Of a DNA stretch of 64,000 nucleotides, positions 36,696 to 45,177 are shown piece by piece. Positions within the stretch are counted from its first letter, which is position 1, and each line of letters begins with the position of its first letter. The notes below the pieces were generated by a model. The model saw only the letters and a list, made by a program, of their open reading frames with translations. It ran no database searches and was not told where the DNA came from. The stretch spans positions 124,001 to 188,000 of the forward strand of contig CAVZQK010000080.1 in the NCBI GenBank assembly GCA_963777355.1, in the 5' to 3' direction. Origin of the DNA: DATJHM01 sp963777355 (GTDB taxonomy: Bacteria > Chloroflexota > Ktedonobacteria > Ktedonobacterales > Ktedonobacteraceae). The position numbers and the translations under genes are program-made.

Positions 36696-37282
36696 GTGGT
36701 TACTGAACATGCTGGCGGGAATAATGAACAGTCTGAGGTAAATGTAAATACTGAAGGCCGCGCCTGGTTTGCCATTCATACGTATTCAGGGTATGAGAAT
36801 AAGGTGAAGAGCCATCTTGAGGCGCGTATCGCTTCTATGGATATGCGCAATAAGATTTTTCGTATTATTGTGCCGATGGAAGAAGAGGTTGAGATTAAAC
36901 AGGGCCAGCGGCGCACGGTCCAGCGGAAGGTCTTTCCTGGCTATGTGCTTGTTGAGATGATTATGAGCGATGAGGCCTGGTATGTCGTTCGTAATACTCC
37001 TGGCGTCACAAGCTTCGTCGGCTCCGGTACAAAACCTGTCCCTCTCCACGAAAGCGAGATCAAGACGATTTTGAAACAGGTGACGAAAGAGACTGAGAAG
37101 CCGAAGGCGAAGATCAGTTTCTCGAAGGGCCAGAGCGTTCGCGTTATTGATGGTCCTTTCACCGAGTTTATTGGTACCGTCAGCGATATTAATATGGACC
37201 GCAATAAAGTTACGGTGCTCGTCTCCTTTTTGGTCGTGAAACTCCGGTGGTGCTGGATTTCCTCCAGGTTGAAAAGATATAA
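36696..37282 (+). CDS. nusG: Transcription termination/antitermination protein NusG (one frameshift)
   Basis: NusG binds RNA polymerase and links it to Rho or ribosomes. NGN domain: WFAIHTYSGYENKVKSHLEA and FPGYVLVEM. KOW domain: KGQSVRVIDGPFTEFIGTV. The frame breaks in the T-run 37227-37231; one extra T gives VSFFGRETPVVLDFLQVEKI and a TAA at 37280. The start is GTG 36696 with AGAGGAA upstream. Repaired length is about 195 residues. Confidence 0.93.
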
Positions 37283-37343
37283 TTTTCCTGGGTTTTTCTG
37301 TGTAGACCTCTCTGTAGGAACACAAAAATTCTCTTATTGCGAA

Positions 37344-37370
37344 GTCAAAGTCAATTTTTGACACTTTGAC
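37344..37370. promoter_or_regulatory. Hairpin in the nusG-rplK spacer
   Basis: GTCAAAGT at 37344-37351 pairs with ACTTTGAC at 37363-37370, with nested TCAA/TTGA around a T-loop. It lies 41 nt before the rplK start. It may be a leader element; I do not recognise the L1 target motif in it. Confidence 0.4.
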
Positions 37371-37411
37371 ACTTTACATTTTAACGAACTTTTTTGAGGA
37401 GCTTACAACAT

Positions 37412-37834
37412 ATGGCAAAGCGTATTAAAGCTGTAGTCCGTCTACAGATTCCGGCAGGGAAGGCTAATCCAGCTCCCCCTATCGGTACCGCGCTTGGTCC
37501 TCACGGCGTCAATATTATGATGTTCTGTAAGGAATACAATGCGCGTACTCAGGAGCAGGCTGGTCAGATTATTCCTGCTGAAATCACTATCTATGAGGAT
37601 CGCTCTTTTACTTTTGTTACCCGCACCCCACCCGTTGCTTTCTTGCTGAAACAGGCGGCTGGCGTTGAGAAGGGCTCCGCAACCCCGAATAAGACGAAGG
37701 TTGGGACGATCTCTCGCGCAAAACTGCATGAAATTGCAGAGCTGAAGTATAAAGATCTGAATGTGCATGATATTCCCGCCGCTGAGCGCACTGTCGAAGG
37801 TACGGCTCGTAGCATGGGAATCACTGTTGAGTAG
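37412..37834 (+). CDS. rplK: 50S ribosomal protein L11
   Basis: A 140-residue L11 of the GTPase-associated centre. Signature: QIPAGKANPAPPIGTALG at the N-terminus and the Pro-rich loop. The C-terminal RNA-binding domain has GTISRAKLHEIAELK and GTARSMGI. ATG 37412 has GAGGAGC upstream. Confidence 0.97.
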   Translation: MAKRIKAVVRLQIPAGKANPAPPIGTALGPHGVNIMMFCKEYNARTQEQAGQIIPAEITIYEDRSFTFVTRTPPVAFLLKQAAGVEKGSATPNKTKVGTISRAKLHEIAELKYKDLNVHDIPAAERTVEGTARSMGITVE

Positions 37835-37957
37835 TTGTTTCAGCCTGAGGGTCTTCTGCACTCTCGAACCGCAAATCGGTGGCGCTGAATAGGCAATTCG
37901 CTCTTGCTCGCCCGCAAGTCACTGCGGTTTTTAGCCTCAAGGAGGGCACAAACATTT

Positions 37958-38667
37958 ATGGCACACGGTAAAAAATATCTGGAGGCCGCTAAAGCTTGTC
38001 GATGAGACGAAGCTGTATCAACCCCAGGAAGCCATTTCACTCCTCAAAAAACTCAATTATGTAAAGTTCGATCCTACGGTTGAGGTGCATATGCGCCTCG
38101 GCGTCGATCCCCGCCACGCGGACCAGCAGGTTCGCGGTGTGGCGATGTTGCCCGCTGGTACGGGTAAAGAAGTAAAGGTTCTGGTCTTCGCTCAGGGCGA
38201 AAAGGTCTCTGAGGCCGAGTCTGCTGGGGCGGATTTCGTTGGTCTCGATGATCTGATTAAGCAGGTTGAGGGCGACTGGTTCGGTTTTGATGTCGCAATT
38301 GCGACTCCTGATGTGATGGGTAAAGTTGGTCGTCTCGGTAAAAAGCTCGGACCTCGCGGCTTGATGCCTAGCCCGAAGGCTGGCACAATTACTTTCGATA
38401 TCGCTAAGACGATTCGCGATGTCAAAGTCGGGCCGTGTCGAGTTCCGCGTTGATCAGACTTCTCTTCTCCATATTCCTGCCGGGAAGCTCTCATTCAGCG
38501 AAGACGCTCTTATGGCAAATATCTCGTCGGTTGTGGACTCTGTGGTGCGTGCCCGCCCATCCGGCGCAAAGGGTATCTATGTGAGGAGTGTTGTTCTCTC
38601 TTCAACGATGTCCCCCAGCGTTCGCCTGGATGTCCCCGCTGCCATTGCCTTGAAGCCGCAAGGCTAA
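37958..38667 (+). CDS. rplA: 50S ribosomal protein L1 (two frameshifts)
   Basis: L1 forms the ribosome stalk at the E site. The start is ATG 37958 with AAGGAGG upstream. Two extra A bases, in AAA runs at 37991-37993 and 38424-38426, break the frame; removing one at each joins EAAKLVDETKLYQPQEA to the core and DVKSGRVEFRVDQT to the end. The core has PVG-type RNA-binding signature LGPRGLMPSPKAGT. Repaired length about 235 residues. Confidence 0.93.
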
Positions 38668-38686
38668 ACGCTTATCCAGAACAAAT

Positions 38687-38715
38687 CCCCCGAAACGAAC
38701 ATCTCGTTTTGGGGG
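38687..38715 (+). terminator. Rho-independent terminator after rplA
   Basis: CCCCCGAAACGA / TCGTTTTGGGGG, 12 bp with one wobble and a 5-nt loop, then TTATTGC. It ends the tuf-rplA operon. Confidence 0.85.
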
Positions 38716-38999
38716 TTATTGCATGTATTAATTTCCTTCTCTTTAAAGCCTCAGATAACGAAATATTTCAATTATTGATATTGCCCTTGTTTGCTCACCT
38801 TAAGTTTAATAGCCTGGATATCATATATATTAAAAGATTCCTTCATTCCCTTTCTGACGCATACATAGCTTTTTGCTAAATTTTATAATACAATAAAAAT
38901 TATTTTGCTTTATATAAAGCAAATTGATGCTATATTTTTCCCAATCAATTGCAGAAATAGCCAATGATATTTTCACAATTGGTAAGATTTGGAGTATTA
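38716..38999. other. AT-rich left edge of the DarT/DraG island
   Basis: Base composition drops sharply here compared with the ribosomal genes. No gene before 39000; contains the palindrome at 38904-38923. Confidence 0.5.
38904..38923. promoter_or_regulatory. 20-bp perfect palindrome, operator candidate
   Basis: TTTGCTTTATATAAAGCAAA is fully self-complementary. It lies about 75 bp upstream of the original darT start at 39000, where a toxin-antitoxin operator would be expected. Confidence 0.5.
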
Positions 39000-39066
39000 A
39001 TGACACATTTCTACTATCCCGATTTTGATGCTATTTTAGCCCGTCTCGCAAAAGAGCAGATGCCAT
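39000..39066 (+). pseudogene. 5' fragment of DarT-like gene, cut by IS256
   Basis: ATG 39000 has GGAG 6 nt upstream and opens MTHFYYPDFDAILARLAKEQMP, written here as positions 39000-39065. The reading frame ends at the IS junction. Its last bases AGATGCCAT (39058-39066) recur after the IS at 40630-40638, and the frame continues there as MPSKSK. The fragment is therefore the original N-terminus of the toxin gene. Confidence 0.75.
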
Positions 39067-39187
39067 AACGAATTGTGTGTAAGGGAGAGGGTAGAAAAAA
39101 AGCAACGAAAGAAGAGATACTACAGGCATGACCTCTTTCTGAAGAAGAGGTCGATCCTTTAGCTCAAATCCTAAGAAGGAGGAAAGT

Positions 39188-40369
39188 ATGCCTGTACCTA
39201 AGAAAAAGCGTATCACACCAGAGAAGGTCGTTTCCACTTCGGAGTCCTCATCTCCATCGTTACCCGATCAACAAGAATTTCATCAGCATCTGCGCATCCT
39301 AGCTCAAAGTGCCGTTCGAGCGGTGATAGAAACCGTGATGTGTGAAGAGCTTGAAGCGGTCATTGGAGCCGCTTGGGGAGAGTGCACGCCCAAGCGCAAA
39401 GGCTACCGCAACGGCTCCTACACTTGTGACTTGATCACCTCAACAGGAAAACTTGAGGATGTGAAGGTTCCCCGAGATCGCGAAGGGCAGTTCCAGACGC
39501 AAGCCTTCGAGCGCTACAGCCGCTTTGAACCGCATATTGCAGAAGGACTCACTCAAATGTTCGTGAGCGGAACCAGCACGCATAAGGTAGGAGAAGTGGC
39601 TCAAACGCTCATGGGAGTGGCTCCCAGCGCCAGTACTATCAGCCGCTTAAATCAGACGCTGACTGAGCAATTTGAAGCGTGGCGTGAACGCCCTCTGCAA
39701 GAACACTACCGGATTGTGTACCTGGATGGTGTGCATTTCAACATTCGTCATGGAAGTCAGGCGGATTCGACCATCATTTTAACTGCCTTAGGAATTGATC
39801 TGAGCGGCAATAAAGAGGTTTTGGCTCTGCGTGCGTGTGCGGAGGAAAGTAAGGATGGATGGGTAAGCCTCTTGCAGGATCTGCGAAGGCGAGGAGCAAC
39901 CCAGATAGATGTCATCGTCACCGATGGTCATGAGGGCTTGATTGCTTCGGTGAAAGAACTCTTTTCGGCGACGCCTCGCCAGCGATGTCTGGTGCATAAA
40001 CAGCGCAATGTGCTCAACGCTATTGCCAGGAGAGAGCGTGGAGAGGTTCAAAGAGAGTTGGTTGGCATCTGGGAACAAGCCAGCAAGCAGGAAGCGCTGA
40101 TCCACCTGGCTGCCTTTAAAGCGAAGTATGCTCAGCGGTATCCTGAAGCGGTTCGAAGCTTGATAGAGGATGAAGAGCATCTCTTGACGTTCTACGATTT
40201 TCCCGCGAGCATGCATCGATACCTTCAAACAACCAATGCCATTGAAAGTCTCTTCAGCAATGTGCGGCAGCGCACCGATCAGATTGACGTGTTCACGACG
40301 GAGACCAGTTGCCTCACCATTGTCTGGGCAACGATCCAAGATATCCGTTTGCACAAAATCTCTCTCTGA
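39188..40369 (+). CDS. IS256-family (Mutator-type) transposase
   Basis: A 393-residue DDE transposase, complete. The triad is Asp180 (VYLDGVHF), Asp246 (VIVTDGHEGL) and Glu353 (TTNAIESLFSNVRQRT). RCLVHKQRNVL carries the usual Cys-His pair of the family. ATG 39188 follows AAGGAGG closely. All catalytic residues are intact, so the element is probably able to move. Confidence 0.95.
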   Translation: MPVPKKKRITPEKVVSTSESSSPSLPDQQEFHQHLRILAQSAVRAVIETVMCEELEAVIGAAWGECTPKRKGYRNGSYTCDLITSTGKLEDVKVPRDREGQFQTQAFERYSRFEPHIAEGLTQMFVSGTSTHKVGEVAQTLMGVAPSASTISRLNQTLTEQFEAWRERPLQEHYRIVYLDGVHFNIRHGSQADSTIILTALGIDLSGNKEVLALRACAEESKDGWVSLLQDLRRRGATQIDVIVTDGHEGLIASVKELFSATPRQRCLVHKQRNVLNAIARRERGEVQRELVGIWEQASKQEALIHLAAFKAKYAQRYPEAVRSLIEDEEHLLTFYDFPASMHRYLQTTNAIESLFSNVRQRTDQIDVFTTETSCLTIVWATIQDIRLHKISL

Positions 40370-40476
40370 TGAACGAATAAGCTGAAGAACAAGAACAGAG
40401 AAGCAACCAACCAGCTTTAAAAATGGAGGTGGTTCAGGAGGGGTTATTTGTGTCTCTTTGTCAGGGAGGACAAACT

Positions 40477-40513
40477 CCCCATGATGACTTTTTCGCGATT
40501 TCATGGGGTTTTC
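40477..40513 (+). terminator. Terminator inside the right part of the IS
   Basis: CCCCATGA / TCATGGGG, 8 bp with a 16-nt loop, followed by TTTTCT. A second pairing CGCGA / TCGCG overlaps it. It would stop transcription from the transposase before the darT remainder. Confidence 0.6.
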
Positions 40514-40631
40514 TCGCGACAATGTTGTCAAATGGACGTGAAAATTCTCTCTTCTTAGATCCTCTGGACGAGCCGTGCATCGCTCATACACTGTTCGCTT
40601 GATTCCTGAGTATCTCTACACAGAAATCGAG

Positions 40632-41593
40632 ATGCCATCAAAGAGCAAATAACGGCTCTGTATCATTTTACCTCTATTGAGAACCTGTCATATATTTGTA
40701 GAAGACAGGCTTTGTGCTCTAAACTCATACAAGAAAACGAAGGGGTTTGGCTTCCCCCTGTACCAGGCGGTAATAATTTATCGCACGACCTTGATCGCTA
40801 TAATGGGAATTGGGATAAAGTTTCACTCAGTTTTACACCATTTACCCCTATGGCGTACCATAAAAAAAGAAAAGATCACCTGTGTTTCTTTGTTGTAAAG
40901 TTAGAGGTTGCTGCATGGTTGGGAGTTATCTTTACAGATTTAAACGCTGCGGGAACAACTATGCAACGGCGAGATGAAGGACTTAAGGGAATTAATCTAG
41001 TCAACTTTGCTGCAATACGTTCTATGCCTCGGCCCTGGGACCGAGATGGTTGGGTACGACCGGTACAGGCAGAAATTCTTGTACCTCATTACATCCCATT
41101 TTCCTCTATAGCAAAAGTAGTTTTTATCAGCGGTGCTAGCCTACTACATGCAGAACGGATTTGTGACTCAGCATTGCATCCACCTTTTACTATAGAAGAG
41201 GAATTCTTCCCTGATTCTCCAAATGCATCGGTAGAGACTATAGGCTTTCCTTTTATCGATCAACTGGCTTTAAGCGATACAAAAATCGATGCAAATATGT
41301 TATATTTAATGTGTGCCCAAAAGAACACTTATTCTAAGTTATCACATAAAAATATATACCTGACAGTAGCAGTAAGAGCAATGGTTAGAACACAGGCTAA
41401 TATCTATTTGCATCCAGTTAATAGGCTTAAAAGGCCTCAGGATTGTATTAGCACTGTCGAGTTTAGTGCTGCTGCTCGGTATTTGTTGCAGACAGATATC
41501 GTACTTGATCCTTTGCCGATATCAAAATATCTGATAGAAATAGTCCTTGATAATATATGTCGCGCCTCAATTGCGTTTGAGCTAGATTTGTAG
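40632..41593 (+). pseudogene. DarT-like DNA ADP-ribosyltransferase, main part
   Basis: DarT toxins (DUF4433) attach ADP-ribose to thymidine in single-stranded DNA. The frame has the DarT layout: ALYHFTSIENLSYI near the N-terminus (NAD-binding His region), SLSFTPFTPMAYHK, GVIFTDLNAAG and the QAEILVPHYIPF segment with the expected catalytic Glu. One A appears to be missing at 40647-40649; with it the frame runs from ATG 40632 (MPSKSKITALYHF). Rejoined to the fragment at 39000 it makes a 340-residue protein. The IS and the missing base both cut it. It is AT-rich, with the DraG-type gene 75 nt downstream. Confidence 0.78.
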
Positions 41594-41668
41594 TAGAGAG
41601 ATGAGAAGTCATGACACAACTGTTTCTTTTTGATGATTTTGATAAACAACAGCGCTCATTAATATGTA

Positions 41669-43108
41669 ATGATTTCAGCATCTCTTGATCGTTTTGAGGG
41701 AGCTATGCTTTATAGTGCAGTTGGTGATGCATTAGGTTGGCCTACTGAATTTCTTAAGCCTGAAGGGAGATATAAGCCGCCTTTTAGTTTGCCGGTAGTA
41801 GACTTTGTTGTTTGGGAAAAAGTTGTTGGAGGTAAGTGGTGGGGATACGAAGACAGAATTGGTTTAGGTCAGTACTCAGATGATACACAGTTAGCTTTGG
41901 CTGTTGCTCGTTGTATTACAGAAACGGGTAAGTTTGAGCCAGAACATTTTGCTTATGAAGAGCTTCCTCTCTGGCTTCAATATGAGCGTGGTGGTGGGAA
42001 ATCAGTGAAAATGGCTGCTCACAAATTGATTGGCAAGCAGGCAAACTGGCAGAAAAATTTCTATAAGCAAGGAGACCTATCGTATAAAAATGCAGGTGCA
42101 AATGGAGCTGCTATGCGCAACTTGCCTATTGCTCTTGCGAATGTTCACGATAAATCACAACTTATCAGAGATTCTTTTTATAACTCAATTATAACTCACG
42201 GACATCCACGTGCTATTATTGGAGCTATTCTTTTTGCGTTGGCTGTACATTGTGCTATCACAACCTTAGAGTCACTAAATCCAGAACATCTTGTTGATTG
42301 TGTATTAGATGGCTTGAAGCAGGTAAGAGGTGTTATTAAGAATGATGAATATTTAATTGGATGGGTGAATTACTGGAATAGAGATCGGAAAGGAAATGAT
42401 CTCTCTTTTGGTGAGTTACTGACGCAAACCCTCCAGGAAACTGCAAATTATCTAAGAGGTATTTCTGATTATCTCCAGAAAGAAGCAATAACCTATTACA
42501 CTTTCGTTGGTGCCTTAAGTCCCGCAACAAAAGGCTCAGGAATTGGGACTGTGTGTGTCGCTATTTATCTCTTTTTGAAGTATCTTAAACAACCAGAGGA
42601 AGCATTAACAACAGCAGTCAACACTTTAGGTAGTGATACTGATACAATTTCGGTGTTTGTAGGAAGTTTACTGGGAGCTTATCATGGGTCCAACGCTGTA
42701 CCTAATTATCTTATCGATCATATCCAGGATCGTAGTTATCTATTGAAAACTGCTCATCGTTTGTACTCTATAGCTACTGATACAGATAAAAAGCAAGAGA
42801 TAATTACTATTAACCGCCATAAGCAACAACCAAAGGATGCCTATTTCCGTATTCTAGCTTGGGAGATTAGCTTACATGAGATGTTTTGGGAACAAACTGG
42901 CGAGGGGGATGACCTTGTTCATCCAACTTTAGGTCATGGTACTATTATGAAAATGGAAAAAAAATCCATTAAACGCGAAGGATATGTTGCTAAATTAATC
43001 CATGTTAACTTTGATTGTGGGCAATCATGTGTCTTTCATTCTCGCGTTGAAAATAACGAGCGGGTTGCAGAAAGCCTTGCTTATGAGGTAGTAAGTGCCT
43101 TAGCCTAA
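41669..43108 (+). CDS. DraG-type ADP-ribosylglycohydrolase, probable antidote to the DarT-like protein
   Basis: A 479-residue protein. All metal-binding motifs of the DraG fold are present: GDALGWPTE at 19-27, SDDT at 70-73, NGAAMR at 145-150, THGHPRA at 176-182 and GSDTDT at 321-326. It removes ADP-ribose from a modified target. Residues about 385-479 are an added domain with HPTLGHGTIMKME and KLIHVNFDCGQ, like small Tudor/KOW-type barrels. ATG 41669 has no SD site. A better start may be ATG 41611 (MTQLFLFDDFDKQQ) if one T is extra in the TT near 41684. AT-rich codon use marks it as acquired. Confidence 0.85.
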   Translation: MISASLDRFEGAMLYSAVGDALGWPTEFLKPEGRYKPPFSLPVVDFVVWEKVVGGKWWGYEDRIGLGQYSDDTQLALAVARCITETGKFEPEHFAYEELPLWLQYERGGGKSVKMAAHKLIGKQANWQKNFYKQGDLSYKNAGANGAAMRNLPIALANVHDKSQLIRDSFYNSIITHGHPRAIIGAILFALAVHCAITTLESLNPEHLVDCVLDGLKQVRGVIKNDEYLIGWVNYWNRDRKGNDLSFGELLTQTLQETANYLRGISDYLQKEAITYYTFVGALSPATKGSGIGTVCVAIYLFLKYLKQPEEALTTAVNTLGSDTDTISVFVGSLLGAYHGSNAVPNYLIDHIQDRSYLLKTAHRLYSIATDTDKKQEIITINRHKQQPKDAYFRILAWEISLHEMFWEQTGEGDDLVHPTLGHGTIMKMEKKSIKREGYVAKLIHVNFDCGQSCVFHSRVENNERVAESLAYEVVSALA

Positions 43109-43112
43109 CATA

Positions 43113-43133
43113 GGGAGGGAAAATGGCCCTCCC
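43113..43133. terminator. Hairpin between convergent genes
   Basis: GGGAGGG-aaaatgg-CCCTCCC, perfect 7 bp, between the DraG-type gene and the tmk paralogue. No T-run. Confidence 0.45.
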
Positions 43134-43156
43134 CCTGCTGCCGAAAATATGTACTC

Positions 43157-43927
43157 CTACCCATGCGGCAACAATGGCATAATCTTTTGCTTCAGTGCCT
43201 CAATAATCTGGTCAGCAGGCAAAGATGCATCAAGTACCTGGAAGTTATATGGCTCAGTCATACGCTCAAATTCATTCAAGAGCAATGTCTGATAGCGTAC
43301 AAAGCAATCATAGAGGTCGGGACCAAGCCGCATGTCCATGCCGGATTCCCAGTATTCAAAGCCGCCACGCTGTAAAACACGTGGCACGAGATTCTCAAGG
43401 CTAATGTTGAGATAGAATGTGACGTCTGGCTTTAGGGCCAGACCATAAATAGAACGCAACCAGTCTGCATCAGCTCCACGTACCAGAGCACGGGCCATCA
43501 ATGAATAGATATAACGATCTGTCAGGACAATAAAACCGGCCCGTAGCGCTGGCAATATCTGACTCTCGAAACGGTCTACGAAATCAGTTGCATAAAAAAG
43601 ATTTAAGGTAATTGGCCCCAATGTATGACCGGCTTTGGCTTGCTTCAAACCTGCACCTGCTAGATACGAGCGCGTTAGCTCGCTATCGATAACGGCATAC
43701 CCAATACTTTCAAGCCACGGACGGAGCAAGCTGAGCTGGGTTGTACGCCCAACTCCATCGGTCCCTTCGATTACGATCAGGCGGCCTGGTAGAACTTCGT
43801 CGCTGGCACGTACCCTTATTGCATCAATACCATAGAAAGCAAGTTTTGTCATCTTTTCTCTCTCAACTTCCCTGCTTACAAATCTCTCCTGCCCACTTCT
43901 TCCATCCTGCTCCACAACAAAAGGCAT
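43157..43927 (-). CDS. Thymidylate kinase-like paralogue with degenerate P-loop
   Basis: A 256-residue protein of the dTMP kinase family. The P-loop reads EGTDGVGRTTQ, with Arg61 in place of the invariant Lys. The LID/DR motif TDRYIYSLMARA is kept. Residues 1-44 are an extra N-terminal extension. The start ATG 43927 has AAGGAG upstream. It lies 15 nt after the related gene and is co-transcribed. It may be a weak or inactive kinase, or part of a mixed dimer. Confidence 0.85.
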   Translation of the reverse strand: MPFVVEQDGRSGQERFVSREVEREKMTKLAFYGIDAIRVRASDEVLPGRLIVIEGTDGVGRTTQLSLLRPWLESIGYAVIDSELTRSYLAGAGLKQAKAGHTLGPITLNLFYATDFVDRFESQILPALRAGFIVLTDRYIYSLMARALVRGADADWLRSIYGLALKPDVTFYLNISLENLVPRVLQRGGFEYWESGMDMRLGPDLYDCFVRYQTLLLNEFERMTEPYNFQVLDASLPADQIIEALKQKIMPLLPHG

Positions 43928-43942
43928 GAAGTCGCTCCTTCA

Positions 43943-44665
43943 TCAATACAGTTCACTCGTTAGACTCACCTTTTCGGCTTGCGGCGTTGGCGCACGCAGA
44001 CGCCGCACTCCTTTTAAATATGGGGTAACAAGTTTGCGCATACGCCGCTGTTGCTCTGGAATCGGCAAGATTGCGTTCATGACGGTGAGACCGAATTCAT
44101 CGATCATCGATTTATATTCTGCGACAATCTTCTGCTGAAAAAGACGAAAACTCTCATGTGGATCACTGCTCAGCCCCAGATCCATCCCTGCCTCGTAATA
44201 CTTTAGTTCTGTCCGCCCGGTGAGTATCCGGTTGAGCGAAACCTCCAGGGGTACACGGAAATAAAAGGCCATTGTCGGTTTTACTGCAAACTGATAGAGC
44301 TCGCGTACCCACTGTTTATCTACTCCTCGCGCTACGTCACGCGCAAACGCTGTGTAGATATAACGATCCGCTAGCACAATTGCTCCTGCCTTGAGCGGCG
44401 GAATGATGTCTCTTTCTGTACGGTCCGCAAAATCGGTGGCGTGAATTAAGCTGAATGTTGTGGGCGTTAAGAGCTGTTTTTTCTTGCCTCGACTGGTCGT
44501 CTTTTTGACAAGCGGAGAAGAGTTCCACTCACTAAAGAAAACTGTGTACCCTTCACTGATTAGCCACTGACGTAAAAGCGCGATCTGTGTGCTTTTCCCA
44601 GAGCCATCAACGCCTTCTACTACAAACAGGCGTCCTGGGTACTGGTGTAACCCATATGTCTCCAT
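43943..44665 (-). CDS. tmk: Thymidylate kinase (dTMP kinase)
   Basis: A 240-residue protein with an intact P-loop EGVDGSGKST (Lys24), the DRYIYTAFARD motif and the substrate region LYQFAVKP. It phosphorylates dTMP to dTDP in DNA precursor synthesis. ATG 44665 has AAGGA 10 nt upstream; an open frame continues upstream to 44953 without support. It is first of the tandem pair and the better candidate for the working enzyme. Confidence 0.88.
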   Translation of the reverse strand: METYGLHQYPGRLFVVEGVDGSGKSTQIALLRQWLISEGYTVFFSEWNSSPLVKKTTSRGKKKQLLTPTTFSLIHATDFADRTERDIIPPLKAGAIVLADRYIYTAFARDVARGVDKQWVRELYQFAVKPTMAFYFRVPLEVSLNRILTGRTELKYYEAGMDLGLSSDPHESFRLFQQKIVAEYKSMIDEFGLTVMNAILPIPEQQRRMRKLVTPYLKGVRRLRAPTPQAEKVSLTSELY

Positions 44666-45177
44666 ACAGCATAATCCTTCTACCAGAATGCAAAAATACG
44701 AGCGCTGGCACTCTATGCCTGGCTCTTTGCAAAATAAGAGGCAACGTTTTGGGAATAAATGATAAGATGTGCTGGCTCTTTCTCCTGACCAATATGAGGA
44801 TGAAACTATCCCACAGGAATAGTATACCGCATCTTTGTATACCAGTCTGGCTATTAGCTCAGGTAAAGTATGCACATATATGATACAGTATAATGCATGC
44901 TCTTTGAAAGTGGTTAAATTCCTTGCTTGCTGATTTTTTCCACTGTTTTTCATACTCTTTGCGTTTAGTTATTTGTGCTATGCTTATTATAAAGGGGCAA
45001 CAGGAAGTTTTTGCTTTCTTTAGAGTTATTACTGATGGATTAATGGAGGGGGAAGTAAGGATGTTTACTAGGCATTATAACCTCTATCTAGCTGGCTTTT
45101 GATTCCACACATTTTTTATGCGGAGAAGCGATCTATCGGTACAAACCTCTATTTGAAATGAGAAGAAATGGATAGTT
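44666..45177. other. Intergenic region, 512 bp
   Basis: Divergent spacer between tmk and the hydrolase gene. An open frame in phase with tmk covers half of it but has no family sequence. No RNA gene seen. Confidence 0.35.

Larger units (their letters stand above)
39067..40629 (+). mobile_element. IS256-family insertion sequence
   Basis: A 1563-bp element with one transposase gene. The ends are imperfect inverted repeats: CGAATTGTGTGTA (39069-39081) against CGATTTCTGTGTA read inward from 40629, 11 of 13 matching. The flanks are a 9-bp direct repeat AGATGCCAT (39058-39066 and 40630-40638), the size expected for IS256. Its base composition is near that of the chromosome, unlike the AT-rich DNA around it. 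It is inserted into the DarT-like gene. Confidence 0.85.

Noticed and set aside
36786..37364. 192-residue open frame opposite nusG
   Set aside because: Shadow of nusG; composition follows the sense codons.
34560..38440. Programmed ribosomal frameshifting in tuf, nusG and rplA
   Set aside because: The sites share no slippery heptamer or downstream pseudoknot, occur in many unrelated genes, and go in both directions. Sequence error explains them better.
39788..40591. 267-residue open frame opposite the transposase
   Set aside because: Antisense shadow of the IS256 transposase and its 3' flank.
43157..44665. Thymidylate kinases as part of the DarT/DraG defence island
   Set aside because: DarT acts on thymidine, so the link is tempting, but the kinases are on the opposite strand, have normal base composition and are separated by a convergent hairpin.
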